Origin: Phycisphaeraceae bacterium
GTDB taxonomy: Bacteria > Planctomycetota > Phycisphaerae > Phycisphaerales > UBA1924
Reading direction: 5' to 3'
Assembly (NCBI GenBank): GCA_021604785.1
Contig: BQJQ01000002.1
Coordinates: forward strand, 1 to 40,910
DNA: 40,910 bases
Shown here: in pieces, positions 1-7,968 of the stretch
Layout of the letters: every line of letters begins with the position of its first letter
Numbering within the stretch: the first letter of the stretch is position 1
Position numbers and translations under genes: made by a program
Notes under the pieces: model-generated
Databases searched by the model: none
What the model saw: only the letters and a program-made list of their open reading frames with translations
Told to the model about the DNA's origin: nothing

Positions 1-1088
1 GCCGCCGCCTCGATCGCGAGGTCCAGGTTGCGGCGCAGGTGCGAGTGCCGATCGATCAGGCGTTGGCGCCGTTTGGCGGCGGTCGCCATGGCTCGCTCGC
101 CGATGCGCGGCGTCTCGTGCCACCCGGGCAGGTCTCGGGACTTGCCGATGCTCTCGGCCCCGAGGTCGAGCAGTTCGGCCATCTCGGCACGCACCATCTG
201 GCTCGCACGCAGCGTGAGGATCGTGGACTTGCCGTCGATCTGCTCGTCTTCGGGTGACGTGCGCGAGCCGTGGAGCGAGCCGTCCTCGGTCAGCCAGGCT
301 TCGGCCGTTTGCTCGGCCATCGCCCGGAAGGCGTCGCCCGGGTGCCCCTTGCTCTCGGCGCGGGCCGCGAGTTCGGACGCCCAGATCGAATTGAGCTTCG
401 CGTCCACCTGGGTCGCGCCTGTGGAGTTGTTGCGCGAGTACGCGACGGCCCCGCCGAGGCTCGCGTCCGGGGCGACGTAGATGTGGTCCGCGCCCGCGGC
501 GAAGACGGAGGCGGCGCTGATCGCCCCGCCGTCGATGTAGGTGTGGAATACCGTCTCCTCGTCGAACTCGCGGAGCACGTCCATGATCTGGCGTGCTTCG
601 TAGAGGTACCCGCCGGGGGAGTCAACGACGAATACGATGTGGTTCACGCGTCGCCGGTGCGCGAATTCGATCGAGTCGCGCACGCCCGAGGCGGTGACCT
701 CCTCGCCGATCGTGCCCTCGATCGGCACGATCACGTACATCGTCTTGGGCTCGTCCGCGTCGCGAAGCGCGGAGCTTGGTGGATCGCGCTCGGCGCGGCG
801 ATCAACCCGGTCCGGCGGGGAATCCTCGTCACTCGCCGGGCGGGCCGGCTCGAAGAAATCGTCCGCGAGGGGTTTGCGCTCGATGCTGGCGATCCGAAAC
901 TTGGGGATCTCTTCGATGGTGCGGATGTTGGAGACCATCGTCTCGATCGTGACGGCGCCGCCCGACTCGGCGGTGATGCGTCCCTCGATCACGCGGCCGT
1001 CCTTGAGCGTCACGACGTCCGCGGCAGCGCCAGCCGCCGCGAGGGCAATGAGCACGCACGCCGCCCGCAGTGTTCCCCTGATCTTCAT
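1..1088 (-). CDS. Secreted ClpP/NfeD-like serine protease (partial, C-terminus beyond window)
   Basis: The frame opens at ATG 1088 and stays open to base 1, so about 362 residues are visible and the end is missing. The protein starts with a signal peptide (MKIRGTLRAACVLIALAAAG). A small beta-rich module at about residues 24-70 follows, with the pattern LKDGRVIEG, which resembles LSm/SH3-like domains. A ClpP-fold protease domain begins near residue 118 (MYVIVPIEGTIGEEV). It carries VDSPGGYLYEA and then GGAISAASVFAAGADHIYVA, the region where ClpP, SppA and NfeD-type (1510-N) proteases hold the catalytic serine. The exact catalytic serine and lysine cannot be fixed by eye. The family cleaves membrane or exported proteins at the cytoplasmic membrane. 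No NfeD membrane domain is visible before the edge. Function is inferred from the fold; the substrate is unknown. Confidence 0.8.
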   Translation of the reverse strand, partial: MKIRGTLRAACVLIALAAAGAAADVVTLKDGRVIEGRITAESGGAVTIETMVSNIRTIEEIPKFRIASIERKPLADDFFEPARPASDEDSPPDRVDRRAERDPPSSALRDADEPKTMYVIVPIEGTIGEEVTASGVRDSIEFAHRRRVNHIVFVVDSPGGYLYEARQIMDVLREFDEETVFHTYIDGGAISAASVFAAGADHIYVAPDASLGGAVAYSRNNSTGATQVDAKLNSIWASELAARAESKGHPGDAFRAMAEQTAEAWLTEDGSLHGSRTSPEDEQIDGKSTILTLRASQMVRAEMAELLDLGAESIGKSRDLPGWHETPRIGERAMATAAKRRQRLIDRHSHLRRNLDLAIEAA

Positions 1089-1143
1089 ATGAGAAGCGTA
1101 CAGCCCCGCGGGGCCCGCGTGAAGCCCGTTGTGCAGGCCGGGC

Positions 1144-1686
1144 TCACTCGTACCGGTTGCCGTCGTGCTCGATCCAGCCGCCCGAGCGGTACCCGTCGGG
1201 GTCGTGGTGGGTCCAGTGGATGGTGCCGCCCTGGTTGGTCCATTCGTACTCGCCGTGGAGCCGGACCTGATCGCCGCGGTCGAGCGGGACGCGGGGGGCG
1301 AGGTCGATGTTGTGGGCGATCAGGATCGTCTGCCCGGAGGAGAGCTTGACGATGAATTTCTGGTGGCGCGAGCCCTCGTTGTCGTCGGGGAGGATGCGGT
1401 CCACGCGGCCGGCGATGGTGATGAACACGTCGGAAGTCTCGCTCTGGTAGAGGCGGTCGATCTCGGCGGCCCCGCCGTCGTCCGCGGTGGGTGTCGGGGA
1501 GGTGGGGGTGGGGTCGGCAGCGCGAGGCGTCGCCGATCGGGCCTCCGCGTCGCGTGGCGTGTCCGATCCCGGGGGCGTCGAGGCGGTCGTGCCCGATCCC
1601 GAGCCGCCCATCATCCGCAGGGCGATGATCGCGACGACAAGGACGACGGTCCCGATTCCGGCTCCTGCTTTGGCCTTCTGCTGCAT
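1144..1686 (-). CDS. DUF3465 family membrane-anchored protein
   Basis: About 180 residues. One hydrophobic helix lies near the N-terminus (IGTVVLVVAIIALRMM), then a Pro/Thr/Ser/Ala-rich linker, then a C-terminal domain with the DUF3465 pattern: GRV, HQKFIVKLSSGQTILIAHN, GEYEWTNQGGTIHWTHHDP and a final GWIEHDGNRYE. I chose ATG 1686 because GGAG lies five bases upstream; an in-frame ATG at 1707 would add seven residues. The conserved His/Asp/Trp pattern suggests a small OB-like extracytoplasmic domain, but the family's biochemical role is unknown to me. It lies 55 bases upstream of the ClpP-like gene on the same strand and may be co-transcribed with it. Confidence 0.85.
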   Translation of the reverse strand: MQQKAKAGAGIGTVVLVVAIIALRMMGGSGSGTTASTPPGSDTPRDAEARSATPRAADPTPTSPTPTADDGGAAEIDRLYQSETSDVFITIAGRVDRILPDDNEGSRHQKFIVKLSSGQTILIAHNIDLAPRVPLDRGDQVRLHGEYEWTNQGGTIHWTHHDPDGYRSGGWIEHDGNRYE

Positions 1687-1773
1687 GGGGGCTCCACTGG
1701 GGGGCATCGCCCCGGACCCGGAAGCCTAGCCGGGGCGAAAAAAGCCGGAAGTATGGCTTGCTTTGGGCTATAC

Positions 1774-1789
1774 GTGACTATATAGTCAC
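1774..1789. promoter_or_regulatory. Perfect 16-bp palindrome, probable operator
   Basis: GTGACTATATAGTCAC is a perfect dyad in the gap between the leftward DUF3465 gene and the rightward SRPBCC remnant/ArsR region. The surroundings are AT-rich compared with the rest of the window (TATACGTGACTATATAGTCACATAT is the wider context), so it probably overlaps a promoter. The size and symmetry fit a winged-helix repressor such as ArsR, PadR or GntR. Which protein binds is inference; the ArsR-SRPBCC regulator 280 bases downstream is the nearest candidate. Confidence 0.5.
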
Positions 1790-1815
1790 ATATCTCTTCT
1801 CGAAGGAATTCAGGC

Positions 1816-1968
1816 ATGCAAAGCCTCACGGTTGATCTCAAGGTGGGCCTCCGCGTCGAGGCTCGGCCCGAGCGGGTGTGGGCCTCGCTCACGCGGGAGA
1901 TCGGGCACGCCCCCGAGGAGATGACCCGAAGGCCGAGCCCGGGTGGCGCTGCCAGTTTGAAAGGTTGA
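1816..1968 (+). pseudogene. Short SRPBCC-like N-terminal fragment
   Basis: ATG 1816 opens a 50-codon frame ending at TGA 1966-1968. It sits 26 bases after the palindrome at 1774-1789 and has GAAGGA-like bases upstream. Its first part (VDLKVGLRVEARPERVWASL) resembles the first strand and helix of SRPBCC/START-like (AHSA1) proteins, which usually run 140-160 residues. After about 40 residues the likeness stops in a Pro/Gly/Ala-rich end. It could be a decayed SRPBCC gene or a genuine small protein translated ahead of the ArsR-SRPBCC gene. I favour a remnant because only the first secondary-structure elements remain. Confidence 0.4.
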
Positions 1969-2033
1969 AGTCCCATGCCGAACGCTGAGATGACCGACGT
2001 GAACCCGGTGCTGGCACCGATTTTCTGAGTAGG

Positions 2034-2056
2034 TGCGTGTCACGGACCGACACGCA
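2034..2056. promoter_or_regulatory. Inverted repeat just before the ArsR-SRPBCC start
   Basis: TGCGTGTC and GACACGCA are perfect 8-bp arms around a 7-base spacer (ACGGACC), ending 10 bases before ATG 2067. This is a good place for an autoregulatory operator or an mRNA hairpin over the translation start. It also overlaps a possible in-frame GTG at 2037, which argues for ATG 2067 as the real start. Binding by the ArsR domain encoded just downstream is inference. Confidence 0.45.
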
Positions 2057-2066
2057 TCGAGCGCGC

Positions 2067-2855
2067 ATGGATGAGCCACTGGACAATGTATGGCGGGCGT
2101 TGGCGGACCCGACGCGCCGGGCGTTGCTCGACGAGCTGCGCGACGGCCCCCGGACCACCGGTGATCTCGTCGCGTGCGTGCCCGAGATGACCAGGTTCGG
2201 CGTGATGAAGCATCTCACGGTGCTCGAGGACGCCGGTCTGCTCGTATCCCGCAAGGAGGGGCGGACGCGTTGGAATCATCTGAACGCCGTGCCGTTGCGG
2301 CGTGTGTACGAGCGGTGGGTCTCGCGGTACGAAGACCGGTGGGCCGGATCGCTGATGAACCTCAAACGCCGGGCCGAGGCGCCCGGGACAAAGGAGACTG
2401 ACATGGGGACCAAGCTTCTGGATCAGCCCGCACGCGTCGCGGTGGTGGAGACTCAGGTGACGATCGACGCGCCGCGAACAAAGGTGTTCGACCTGTTCTT
2501 CGAGGGCGCGCCGGACTGGTTCTACGAGAACGAGGAGACGCGCAAGACGCAGCCGTCGAAGATCGAGCGACGCGTGGGTGGCATCTTCTCCATGACCTAC
2601 GCCAACGGTGATGAGAACATGCTCGGGTGGGTCACCATGATCAAGGAGGGCAAGAAGGTCCGCTTCCGTGGCGACTGCACCATGCCCGGCGCGGTGATTA
2701 TGAACATGACCGTCGCGTTCGAGGACGCGGGCAGCGGGTGCCGCGTCTCGATCTCGCACCGGATGGCCGGGGAGTTCGCCGACGGTGATCCCGGTGAGTT
2801 CGAGGCGGGCTGGGCGGACGGGCTGGCAAAGCTCAAGAAGCTCTGCGAGGGTTGA
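2067..2855 (+). CDS. ArsR-type HTH regulator fused to an SRPBCC (AHSA1-like) domain
   Basis: About 262 residues from ATG 2067. Residues 1-95 form an ArsR-family winged helix, with the typical LADPTRRALLDELRDGPRTT start and a recognition region around FGVMKHLTVLEDAGLLVSRK. Residues about 125-260 form an SRPBCC/AHSA1-like domain (VVETQVTIDAPRTKVFDLFF ... GWADGLAKLKKL). In many bacteria these two domains are separate adjacent genes; here they are one polypeptide. The lack of the metal-binding ELCVCDL motif of classical ArsR suggests it is not a simple metal sensor. The SRPBCC cavity may bind a hydrophobic ligand and control the HTH, which is inference. Dyads at 1774-1789 and 2034-2056 are possible operators. 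Confidence 0.85.
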   Translation: MDEPLDNVWRALADPTRRALLDELRDGPRTTGDLVACVPEMTRFGVMKHLTVLEDAGLLVSRKEGRTRWNHLNAVPLRRVYERWVSRYEDRWAGSLMNLKRRAEAPGTKETDMGTKLLDQPARVAVVETQVTIDAPRTKVFDLFFEGAPDWFYENEETRKTQPSKIERRVGGIFSMTYANGDENMLGWVTMIKEGKKVRFRGDCTMPGAVIMNMTVAFEDAGSGCRVSISHRMAGEFADGDPGEFEAGWADGLAKLKKLCEG

Positions 2856-2891
2856 TCGGGGAGCGGGGTATGACGGAGCGCACGGAGGCGC

Positions 2892-5648
2892 TTACCGCCC
2901 GGATGCGAGGAGCTCGCGCGGCTTGCGCCGGTTGAGGATCACCATGGACGGTGCCGCGGCGCCGATGGTCAGCGTGATCACGAACGCCCAGCCGCACGCG
3001 ATCGCGACGAACGGGATTCGGAAGTGCAGGTCCACACCAATGAGATGCTGGTAGAGCGTGCGCCCGGCCCACGCGCTCTGCAGCCCCATCGCGGTGCCCA
3101 CGACGCAGGCCGTCAGCGCGATGATGCAGGCCTCGGCGCCGATGAGGCGCGTCAGCAGCCCCTTGGACCCGCCGACCGACCGCAGCACGCCGAACTCGAA
3201 CCGCCGCGTGTGGATTCCCGCGGCGATCAGGTTCGCCACGCCGAAGCACGCGATGAGCATCGAGCCCACCGCGACGGAGCTGAACACGACCAGGCTCGTG
3301 CCCACGAGCATGATCAGCTCGCCCTTGATCTTGCGCCCGGATCCGGCGTCCATGATCCCCGCGCCGAAGAGGGCACGGCGCAGCTCGGTCACGGCTTCCG
3401 CGTCGTCGATCTCTGGGTTCAGCTCGATCTGGATGAGCTGGATCGAGTCGGCGCCGAAGATGGTGCGCATGTCGTCGCGCGAGCCGAAGACGGCGTGCAA
3501 CGCCTGCTCGATGAACTCGTCGCCGATGTTGAAGAACTTGGACACCAACTCGAGGCCCGGGCTGGTGACGACGCCGACGATCTCGAAGTCGTGCGGCTCG
3601 CCGTCCGCGCCGCGGCAGGTGAACGTCTCGCCCACGCCGATGCCCTTGGCGATCAGAAACTCGCGGGCGACGATGACGGCCCCGCCCTCCGACAGCCGGC
3701 GCTTGGCGTAGTCCGGCTCGCCCTGCACGAAGTCGAGCGACGCCATGCGGAAGAAGGGCTCGGGCTCGAACGCGACGAACGTGGTCTTGTACTGCTGGAG
3801 GGCGCGGACGCCGAACGCGTCGGTCTCGACGGGGTAGAGCGAGATAGCGCACGTCTCGGTGACGAAGGGCAGGTCGTCGATGGTCTGCTGGGCTTCGGGC
3901 GTGAGGGCGAGCCCGGAGACGAAGGCGTCGGGGAAGTCGATGCGGCCGAGCCAGTCGCGGAGGAAGGCGCCGCCGTTGGTCCAGACGGCGACCATCAGGG
4001 ACAGCCCGGCCATCATCGCGCCGGCGGTGAACCCGTGGCGGTAGGGCGTCGCGCGGACCGTCCGCTCGAGCACGGACGGCGGCAGGCGTAAGAGCTTGGT
4101 CAGCACGGGCGACGCGAGGCGCGAGACGATCGCGACGGCGGGCACGGAGAGCAGGAAATACCCCACGAACATCGCCGGCAGCCCGACGGTCGCGTACCCC
4201 CAGAAGACCATCTGCCCGTCGTCGGGGATCATGACCGTCGCGAGCATCACCGCGAGCCCGACGAACCCGAGGCCACTCGCCAGCGCGATGCCCTTGGCGG
4301 TCGCGCTCTTGGAGCGGGCGCTGAGCCCGGCGAGCGGGCTCATCCGCGAGGTCACCCACGCGGGCCACGCCGCGCCGACGAGGCCCGCTCCGATCGACCC
4401 CAGCGCCGCCACCGCGAGCCACCGGGGCGAGACGGCCAGCCCCGTCGGCACGCGCTCGTGGAAGTACGTCGTGAGCAGCCACGCGAACCCGATGCCCATC
4501 GGCACGCCGATCACGGCGCCGGCGGTGCCGACGAACGCGCCGTGGATGAGCTGGCTCTGCGCGAGTTGAGACCGCGTCGCGCCGATACAACGCAGCACCG
4601 CGAGCGCCCGCTGCTGCTCGGCGAGCCCCGTCGTCAGCCCCGTCATGATGATGAACGACGCGGACAGGAACGCGAGCAGGCTCGCGAGGATGAACCCGAC
4701 CTGGTTCGAGCTCATGTTCTTCTCGACGCCCGAGGTCACACGCTCGGTCGTCGTGAGCACGGCCAGGGTGCCGAACGCGTCGCGGTGTGCGAGCACGAAC
4801 GCGTCGGGGTCCACGCCCTCAGCCAGCTCGATCTCGACCTCAGAGTACCCCGGGCGGTCGCCGCCGAGTGTTTCGGCGGTCTCCAGGCTCATGTACGCCC
4901 GCGGGCGCCCGCCGAGCGGTGGGGGGCGGGCGATGCCGACGATGGTGAGCCCGGTCGAGCGTCGGAACAGGCGGACGGACTCGATGGTGTCGCCCGGGCG
5001 CGGGCCGACGGCGCCGTTGACCGCCGCCGCGAGATCCGCGTCCGCTTCGCCCGGCACCAGCGGGGCGTCGCGGTCGAGGTACGACGCGTCGCCCGTTTTG
5101 AGCGAGAAGCTCGGGCCGCCGCGGTCGGCGTCTTGGATGAACTCGGGCGTGAACCGCTCGGCGAGCATCGCGTCGATGACAACTTCGCCCGGGGCTTCGG
5201 GCAGGCGGCCGGCGAGCAGTTCGAGATCTTCGAGCCGCTCGGCACGGGTCAGGGGCACGCCCGTCGCGACGGCGGAGGAGCCCGCCGCGATCTCACGCGA
5301 CGCGAACCGCGACGCGTCGCCCTCGACCGGTTCGAGCATCGCGACGTTCATGCGCAGCGAGACGGACTCCTCGCGGATCGGCGTCACGCGGGTCACGCCT
5401 TCCCACGATTCGACGCGGGTAAGCACCGTCCGAGGCATCACCATGCCCGAGCCGGCGGGCCGCAGGCGCGCGTCGGCGCGCCCGAGTTGAGTCTCGAGCT
5501 GGCGGCCGACGGCCTGATTCACCGACGCCATCGCGCACGACACCGAGGCGATCAGGGCCGCCGAGAGCGCCACCGCCCCGATCAACAACATGACGCGGAC
5601 GCGCCTAGCCGAGAGCCCGGCCAGCGCGAGCCGCCACGCCGCTCGCAT
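2892..5648 (-). CDS. Large FtsX/MacB-type ABC transporter permease
   Basis: About 918 residues. I chose ATG 5648 because GGAGG sits six bases upstream; a longer frame reaches 5690. The start overlaps the end of the ABC ATPase gene by 44 bases, so translation is probably coupled. The layout is one membrane helix (VMLLIGAVALSAALIASVSC), a long MacB-like extracytoplasmic domain, an FtsX core of several helices (around residues 315-440), further helices near residues 450-500, a second soluble domain, and a C-terminal FtsX core beginning with VGSMLIACFGVANLIAAGIH and containing RRFEFGVLRSVGGS. This duplicated architecture is that of single-chain LolCE/MacB-superfamily permeases, which use ATP-driven shape change to move lipoproteins or peptides rather than forming a channel. 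The substrate is not evident. Confidence 0.9.
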   Translation of the reverse strand: MRAAWRLALAGLSARRVRVMLLIGAVALSAALIASVSCAMASVNQAVGRQLETQLGRADARLRPAGSGMVMPRTVLTRVESWEGVTRVTPIREESVSLRMNVAMLEPVEGDASRFASREIAAGSSAVATGVPLTRAERLEDLELLAGRLPEAPGEVVIDAMLAERFTPEFIQDADRGGPSFSLKTGDASYLDRDAPLVPGEADADLAAAVNGAVGPRPGDTIESVRLFRRSTGLTIVGIARPPPLGGRPRAYMSLETAETLGGDRPGYSEVEIELAEGVDPDAFVLAHRDAFGTLAVLTTTERVTSGVEKNMSSNQVGFILASLLAFLSASFIIMTGLTTGLAEQQRALAVLRCIGATRSQLAQSQLIHGAFVGTAGAVIGVPMGIGFAWLLTTYFHERVPTGLAVSPRWLAVAALGSIGAGLVGAAWPAWVTSRMSPLAGLSARSKSATAKGIALASGLGFVGLAVMLATVMIPDDGQMVFWGYATVGLPAMFVGYFLLSVPAVAIVSRLASPVLTKLLRLPPSVLERTVRATPYRHGFTAGAMMAGLSLMVAVWTNGGAFLRDWLGRIDFPDAFVSGLALTPEAQQTIDDLPFVTETCAISLYPVETDAFGVRALQQYKTTFVAFEPEPFFRMASLDFVQGEPDYAKRRLSEGGAVIVAREFLIAKGIGVGETFTCRGADGEPHDFEIVGVVTSPGLELVSKFFNIGDEFIEQALHAVFGSRDDMRTIFGADSIQLIQIELNPEIDDAEAVTELRRALFGAGIMDAGSGRKIKGELIMLVGTSLVVFSSVAVGSMLIACFGVANLIAAGIHTRRFEFGVLRSVGGSKGLLTRLIGAEACIIALTACVVGTAMGLQSAWAGRTLYQHLIGVDLHFRIPFVAIACGWAFVITLTIGAAAPSMVILNRRKPRELLASGR

Positions 5649-6342
5649 CCATCCCCTCCGTGTCGAAGGCATCGACGCACACGCCGTCATGGACGAGGTG
5701 GACCCGCCGGCAGTGCGCCGCGGCCTCGGGCTCGTGCGTCACCATCACCACCGTCGTCTCGTGCTCCGTCGCAACGCGGGCCAAGAGTTTCCAGAGCTGC
5801 TCGCTCGTGCGTGAGTCCAGGTTGCCCGTGGGCTCATCTGCCAGCAGCACCGGGGGTTTGAGCAGCAGCGACCGGCAGATCGCGACGCGCTGCTGTTCGC
5901 CGCCGGACATCGACTCGGGGCGGTGCGTGGCTCGGTCGGCGATCTCGAGCGATTCGAGCAGCTCCATGGCGCGCGGGCGGAGCATCGCCGGGTCGTCGCC
6001 CCCGAGCAGCCCGGGCAGCTCGACGTTCTCCACGGCGGTCATCGTCGGGATCAGGTTGAACCCCTGGAACACGATCCCGATCCCGCGCCGGCGGTACGCG
6101 ACGGCGCTGCGCTCGTCCAGCTGATCGACGCGCGTGCCCGCGACCTCGATGGTCCCCGAGTCCGGCTTGTCCAGCGCCCCGAGCAGGTGCAGCAGGGTGG
6201 ACTTGCCCGACCCCGACCGCCCCATGATCGCGAAGAACCCGGGACCGTCGATGGACAGATCCAGCCCGCGCAGCGCCTCGACCGAGCGCGACGCGAGCCG
6301 GTAGGTCATCCGAACGTCAGCGCACCGGATCGTCTGGGTCAC
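5605..6342 (-). CDS. LolD/MacB-type ABC transporter ATP-binding protein
   Basis: 245 residues, starting at GTG 6342. The motifs of an ABC ATPase are all present: Walker A GRSGSGKST (about residue 41), Q-loop VFQGFNLIPTMTAVENV, signature SGGEQQRVAICRSLL, Walker B VLLADEPTGNLD, and the switch histidine in VVMVTHEP. 'NLDS' after Walker B and the short length are typical of the LolD/MacB/FtsE group, which pair with FtsX-type permeases; such a permease is encoded directly downstream with overlap. It lies 50 bases downstream of gcvH on the same strand, which may place it in that transcript. Confidence 0.93.
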   Translation of the reverse strand: MTQTIRCADVRMTYRLASRSVEALRGLDLSIDGPGFFAIMGRSGSGKSTLLHLLGALDKPDSGTIEVAGTRVDQLDERSAVAYRRRGIGIVFQGFNLIPTMTAVENVELPGLLGGDDPAMLRPRAMELLESLEIADRATHRPESMSGGEQQRVAICRSLLLKPPVLLADEPTGNLDSRTSEQLWKLLARVATEHETTVVMVTHEPEAAAHCRRVHLVHDGVCVDAFDTEGMDASGVAARAGRALG

Positions 6343-6392
6343 GTCTGTGTTGTTCCGATTGAGGCCCGCCGGGGTTCACGTGCCGCGGTGTG

Positions 6393-6770
6393 TCAGGCGA
6401 TGTCCGAGTCGTAGTCCGAGGCGCTGACGCACGAGCTGAGCCCGGAGTCGTCGTCCACGCGGATCTTGACGAGCCACCCCTTGGTGTACGGGTCCTCGTT
6501 GATGAGCCCGGGGTTGTCGCCCAGCTCGGTGTTCACCTCGGAGATCTCGCCCTCGACCGCGCTGTACACGTCCGAGGTCGTCTTCACGCTCTCGACCTCG
6601 CCCAGCGGATCGCCCGGCGCGACATGCGTGCCCGGCTCGCGCATCTCGACGAACGTGATGTCGGTCAGCTGATCGACGGCGTGCGTCGTCAGGCCCACGG
6701 TCACGACGCCGTCCTCGAGCTTGTGCCACTCGTGGGTCTCGGAATACACGCGATCGTCCGGGGTCGACAT
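6393..6770 (-). CDS. gcvH: Glycine cleavage system H protein
   Basis: 125 residues, the usual GcvH length. GcvH carries the lipoyl-bound aminomethyl group between the P, T and L proteins of the glycine cleavage complex. The lipoylation site is clear: EVESVKTTSDVYS, with the modified lysine at about residue 64. The start YSETHEWHKLEDGVVTVGLT and the conserved NEDPYTKGWLVKI near the end match the family. A strong ribosome-binding site (AAGGAGA) lies upstream of ATG 6770. No gcvT or gcvP is in the window, so the gene is separated from its partners here. The short acidic C-terminal end (SDYDSDIA) is unremarkable. Confidence 0.96.
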   Translation of the reverse strand: MSTPDDRVYSETHEWHKLEDGVVTVGLTTHAVDQLTDITFVEMREPGTHVAPGDPLGEVESVKTTSDVYSAVEGEISEVNTELGDNPGLINEDPYTKGWLVKIRVDDDSGLSSCVSASDYDSDIA

Positions 6771-6866
6771 GCAGATCTCCTTGGCTGCGGGTCCGCCATG
6801 GTAGTTCGCGCGCCGGGCCCGAGCCGGTGCCCGTTGGGGGGCCCGGCAAGGCTACAGTGGCCGCGG

Positions 6867-7844
6867 ATGTTGCTCACGCTGAACGTCAACTCGGTCCGCG
6901 ACAAGCTCTCGCCCCGCGGCAAGAAAAAGCCCATGGACATCCTCGATGTCCCCAGCCACGCGAGCGACGAGCTCGGGCTGCACGGGCTGCTGCTCAACAC
7001 GGGCACGCTCGTGGGTGCGACGCGGTCCAAGCTCGAGAAACTCCGCGACCGCGGCGACAAGACCGGGTGCGCCTGCCTCGTGCTCGCCGAGTCCGATCCA
7101 CTCGGGTTCGGCGAGGTCTCCGAGGACGCGGGCGACGCCGCGGTGGACCGCATGCTGCGGGTCGTGCAGGCAGCGAGCGTCCTCGGGTGCTCCTCGGCGG
7201 CTGTCTCGGTCAAGGCCCGTGATGACGAGCCCTCTTTCGAGCGTGTCGTCTCGCGGATGCAGCGGGTCGCCGAGCTTGCCGAGCGGCTCGAGATCAACGT
7301 GCTCCTCGCCCCGCACCCGGGCCTGACGGCGGACCCCGCCCAGGCGACCGCCCTGATCAAGAAGATCGGCGGGTTCCGCGTGGGGACGATGCCCGACTTC
7401 CTGACCGCCGTGGGCACCGACGACGCCCCGGGCTACCTCCGGCGTTTGACGCCCTTCGCCTCGGCGATCAACGCGACGACCCAGCGTTTCGAGGACCCGC
7501 CCGAGGAGCCCGAAGCCAAGCCCGAGCCCAAGGACGAGAAACCCGAGCCAGAGCCGGCAGCGGTGAACGCCGAGGGCGCCGCGGACGCCGAACCGGAGTC
7601 TGCCGAGCCCGAGCTGACGGGCGAAGCCGCCCTGCTCGCCGAGCTCGAGGAGATGCTCGGTGAAGAGCCCCCCCCGCCCCCGGTCCACACGCCGTACGAC
7701 CTTTTTCCGCTCGTGGAGGCGATTAAGGCGGTCGGGTACGACCAAACGCTGGCGATCGACTTTCGAGGCCAAGGAGACAGTACACTGGGCGTAACCCGGA
7801 GCCGCGAGGCATTGGAAGCCGCCCTCGAAGAGGCGTCTCAGTAG
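6867..7844 (+). CDS. TIM-barrel sugar-phosphate isomerase/epimerase-like protein
   Basis: 325 residues from ATG 6867. The sequence follows the xylose-isomerase-like TIM barrel pattern: an N-terminal strand (ELGLHGLLLNTGTLVG), GCSSAAVSVKA, a strand with INVLLAPHPGLTADPAQATALI, a strand ending FRVGTMPDFLTA, and a last strand with TLAIDFRGQGD. The usual acidic/histidine metal ligands are only partly recognisable, so activity is uncertain. Residues about 211-273 are a very acidic Pro/Glu/Lys/Ala stretch (repeated PEP and KPEP units, then PPPPP) inserted before the final barrel strand. It is divergent from gcvH, with 96 bases between them, and followed on the same strand by cmk. The substrate is unknown. 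Confidence 0.7.
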   Translation: MLLTLNVNSVRDKLSPRGKKKPMDILDVPSHASDELGLHGLLLNTGTLVGATRSKLEKLRDRGDKTGCACLVLAESDPLGFGEVSEDAGDAAVDRMLRVVQAASVLGCSSAAVSVKARDDEPSFERVVSRMQRVAELAERLEINVLLAPHPGLTADPAQATALIKKIGGFRVGTMPDFLTAVGTDDAPGYLRRLTPFASAINATTQRFEDPPEEPEAKPEPKDEKPEPEPAAVNAEGAADAEPESAEPELTGEAALLAELEEMLGEEPPPPPVHTPYDLFPLVEAIKAVGYDQTLAIDFRGQGDSTLGVTRSREALEAALEEASQ

Positions 7845-7968
7845 CCGGGCCAGCAATCAGGGGCCATCCCCGGGGGCCGGTGTGTTCGGCGTCCCCACGC
7901 GGCGTGGCCCGGGGAGGTACGGTTTGCCGACCACGCTTTCAGGATCTCTAGCCGAACACGCCGCCGCC

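Noticed and set aside
1975-2028. 17-codon frame (MPNAEMTDVNPVLAPIF) between the SRPBCC fragment and the ArsR fusion
   Set aside because: Too short to support as a gene and without a clear ribosome-binding site; a leader peptide remains possible.
2833-4590. Long minus-strand frame in a second phase across the FtsX permease
   Set aside because: Composition is mostly Arg, Asp and Ala; the other phase has clear FtsX helices and an overlap with the ATPase gene.
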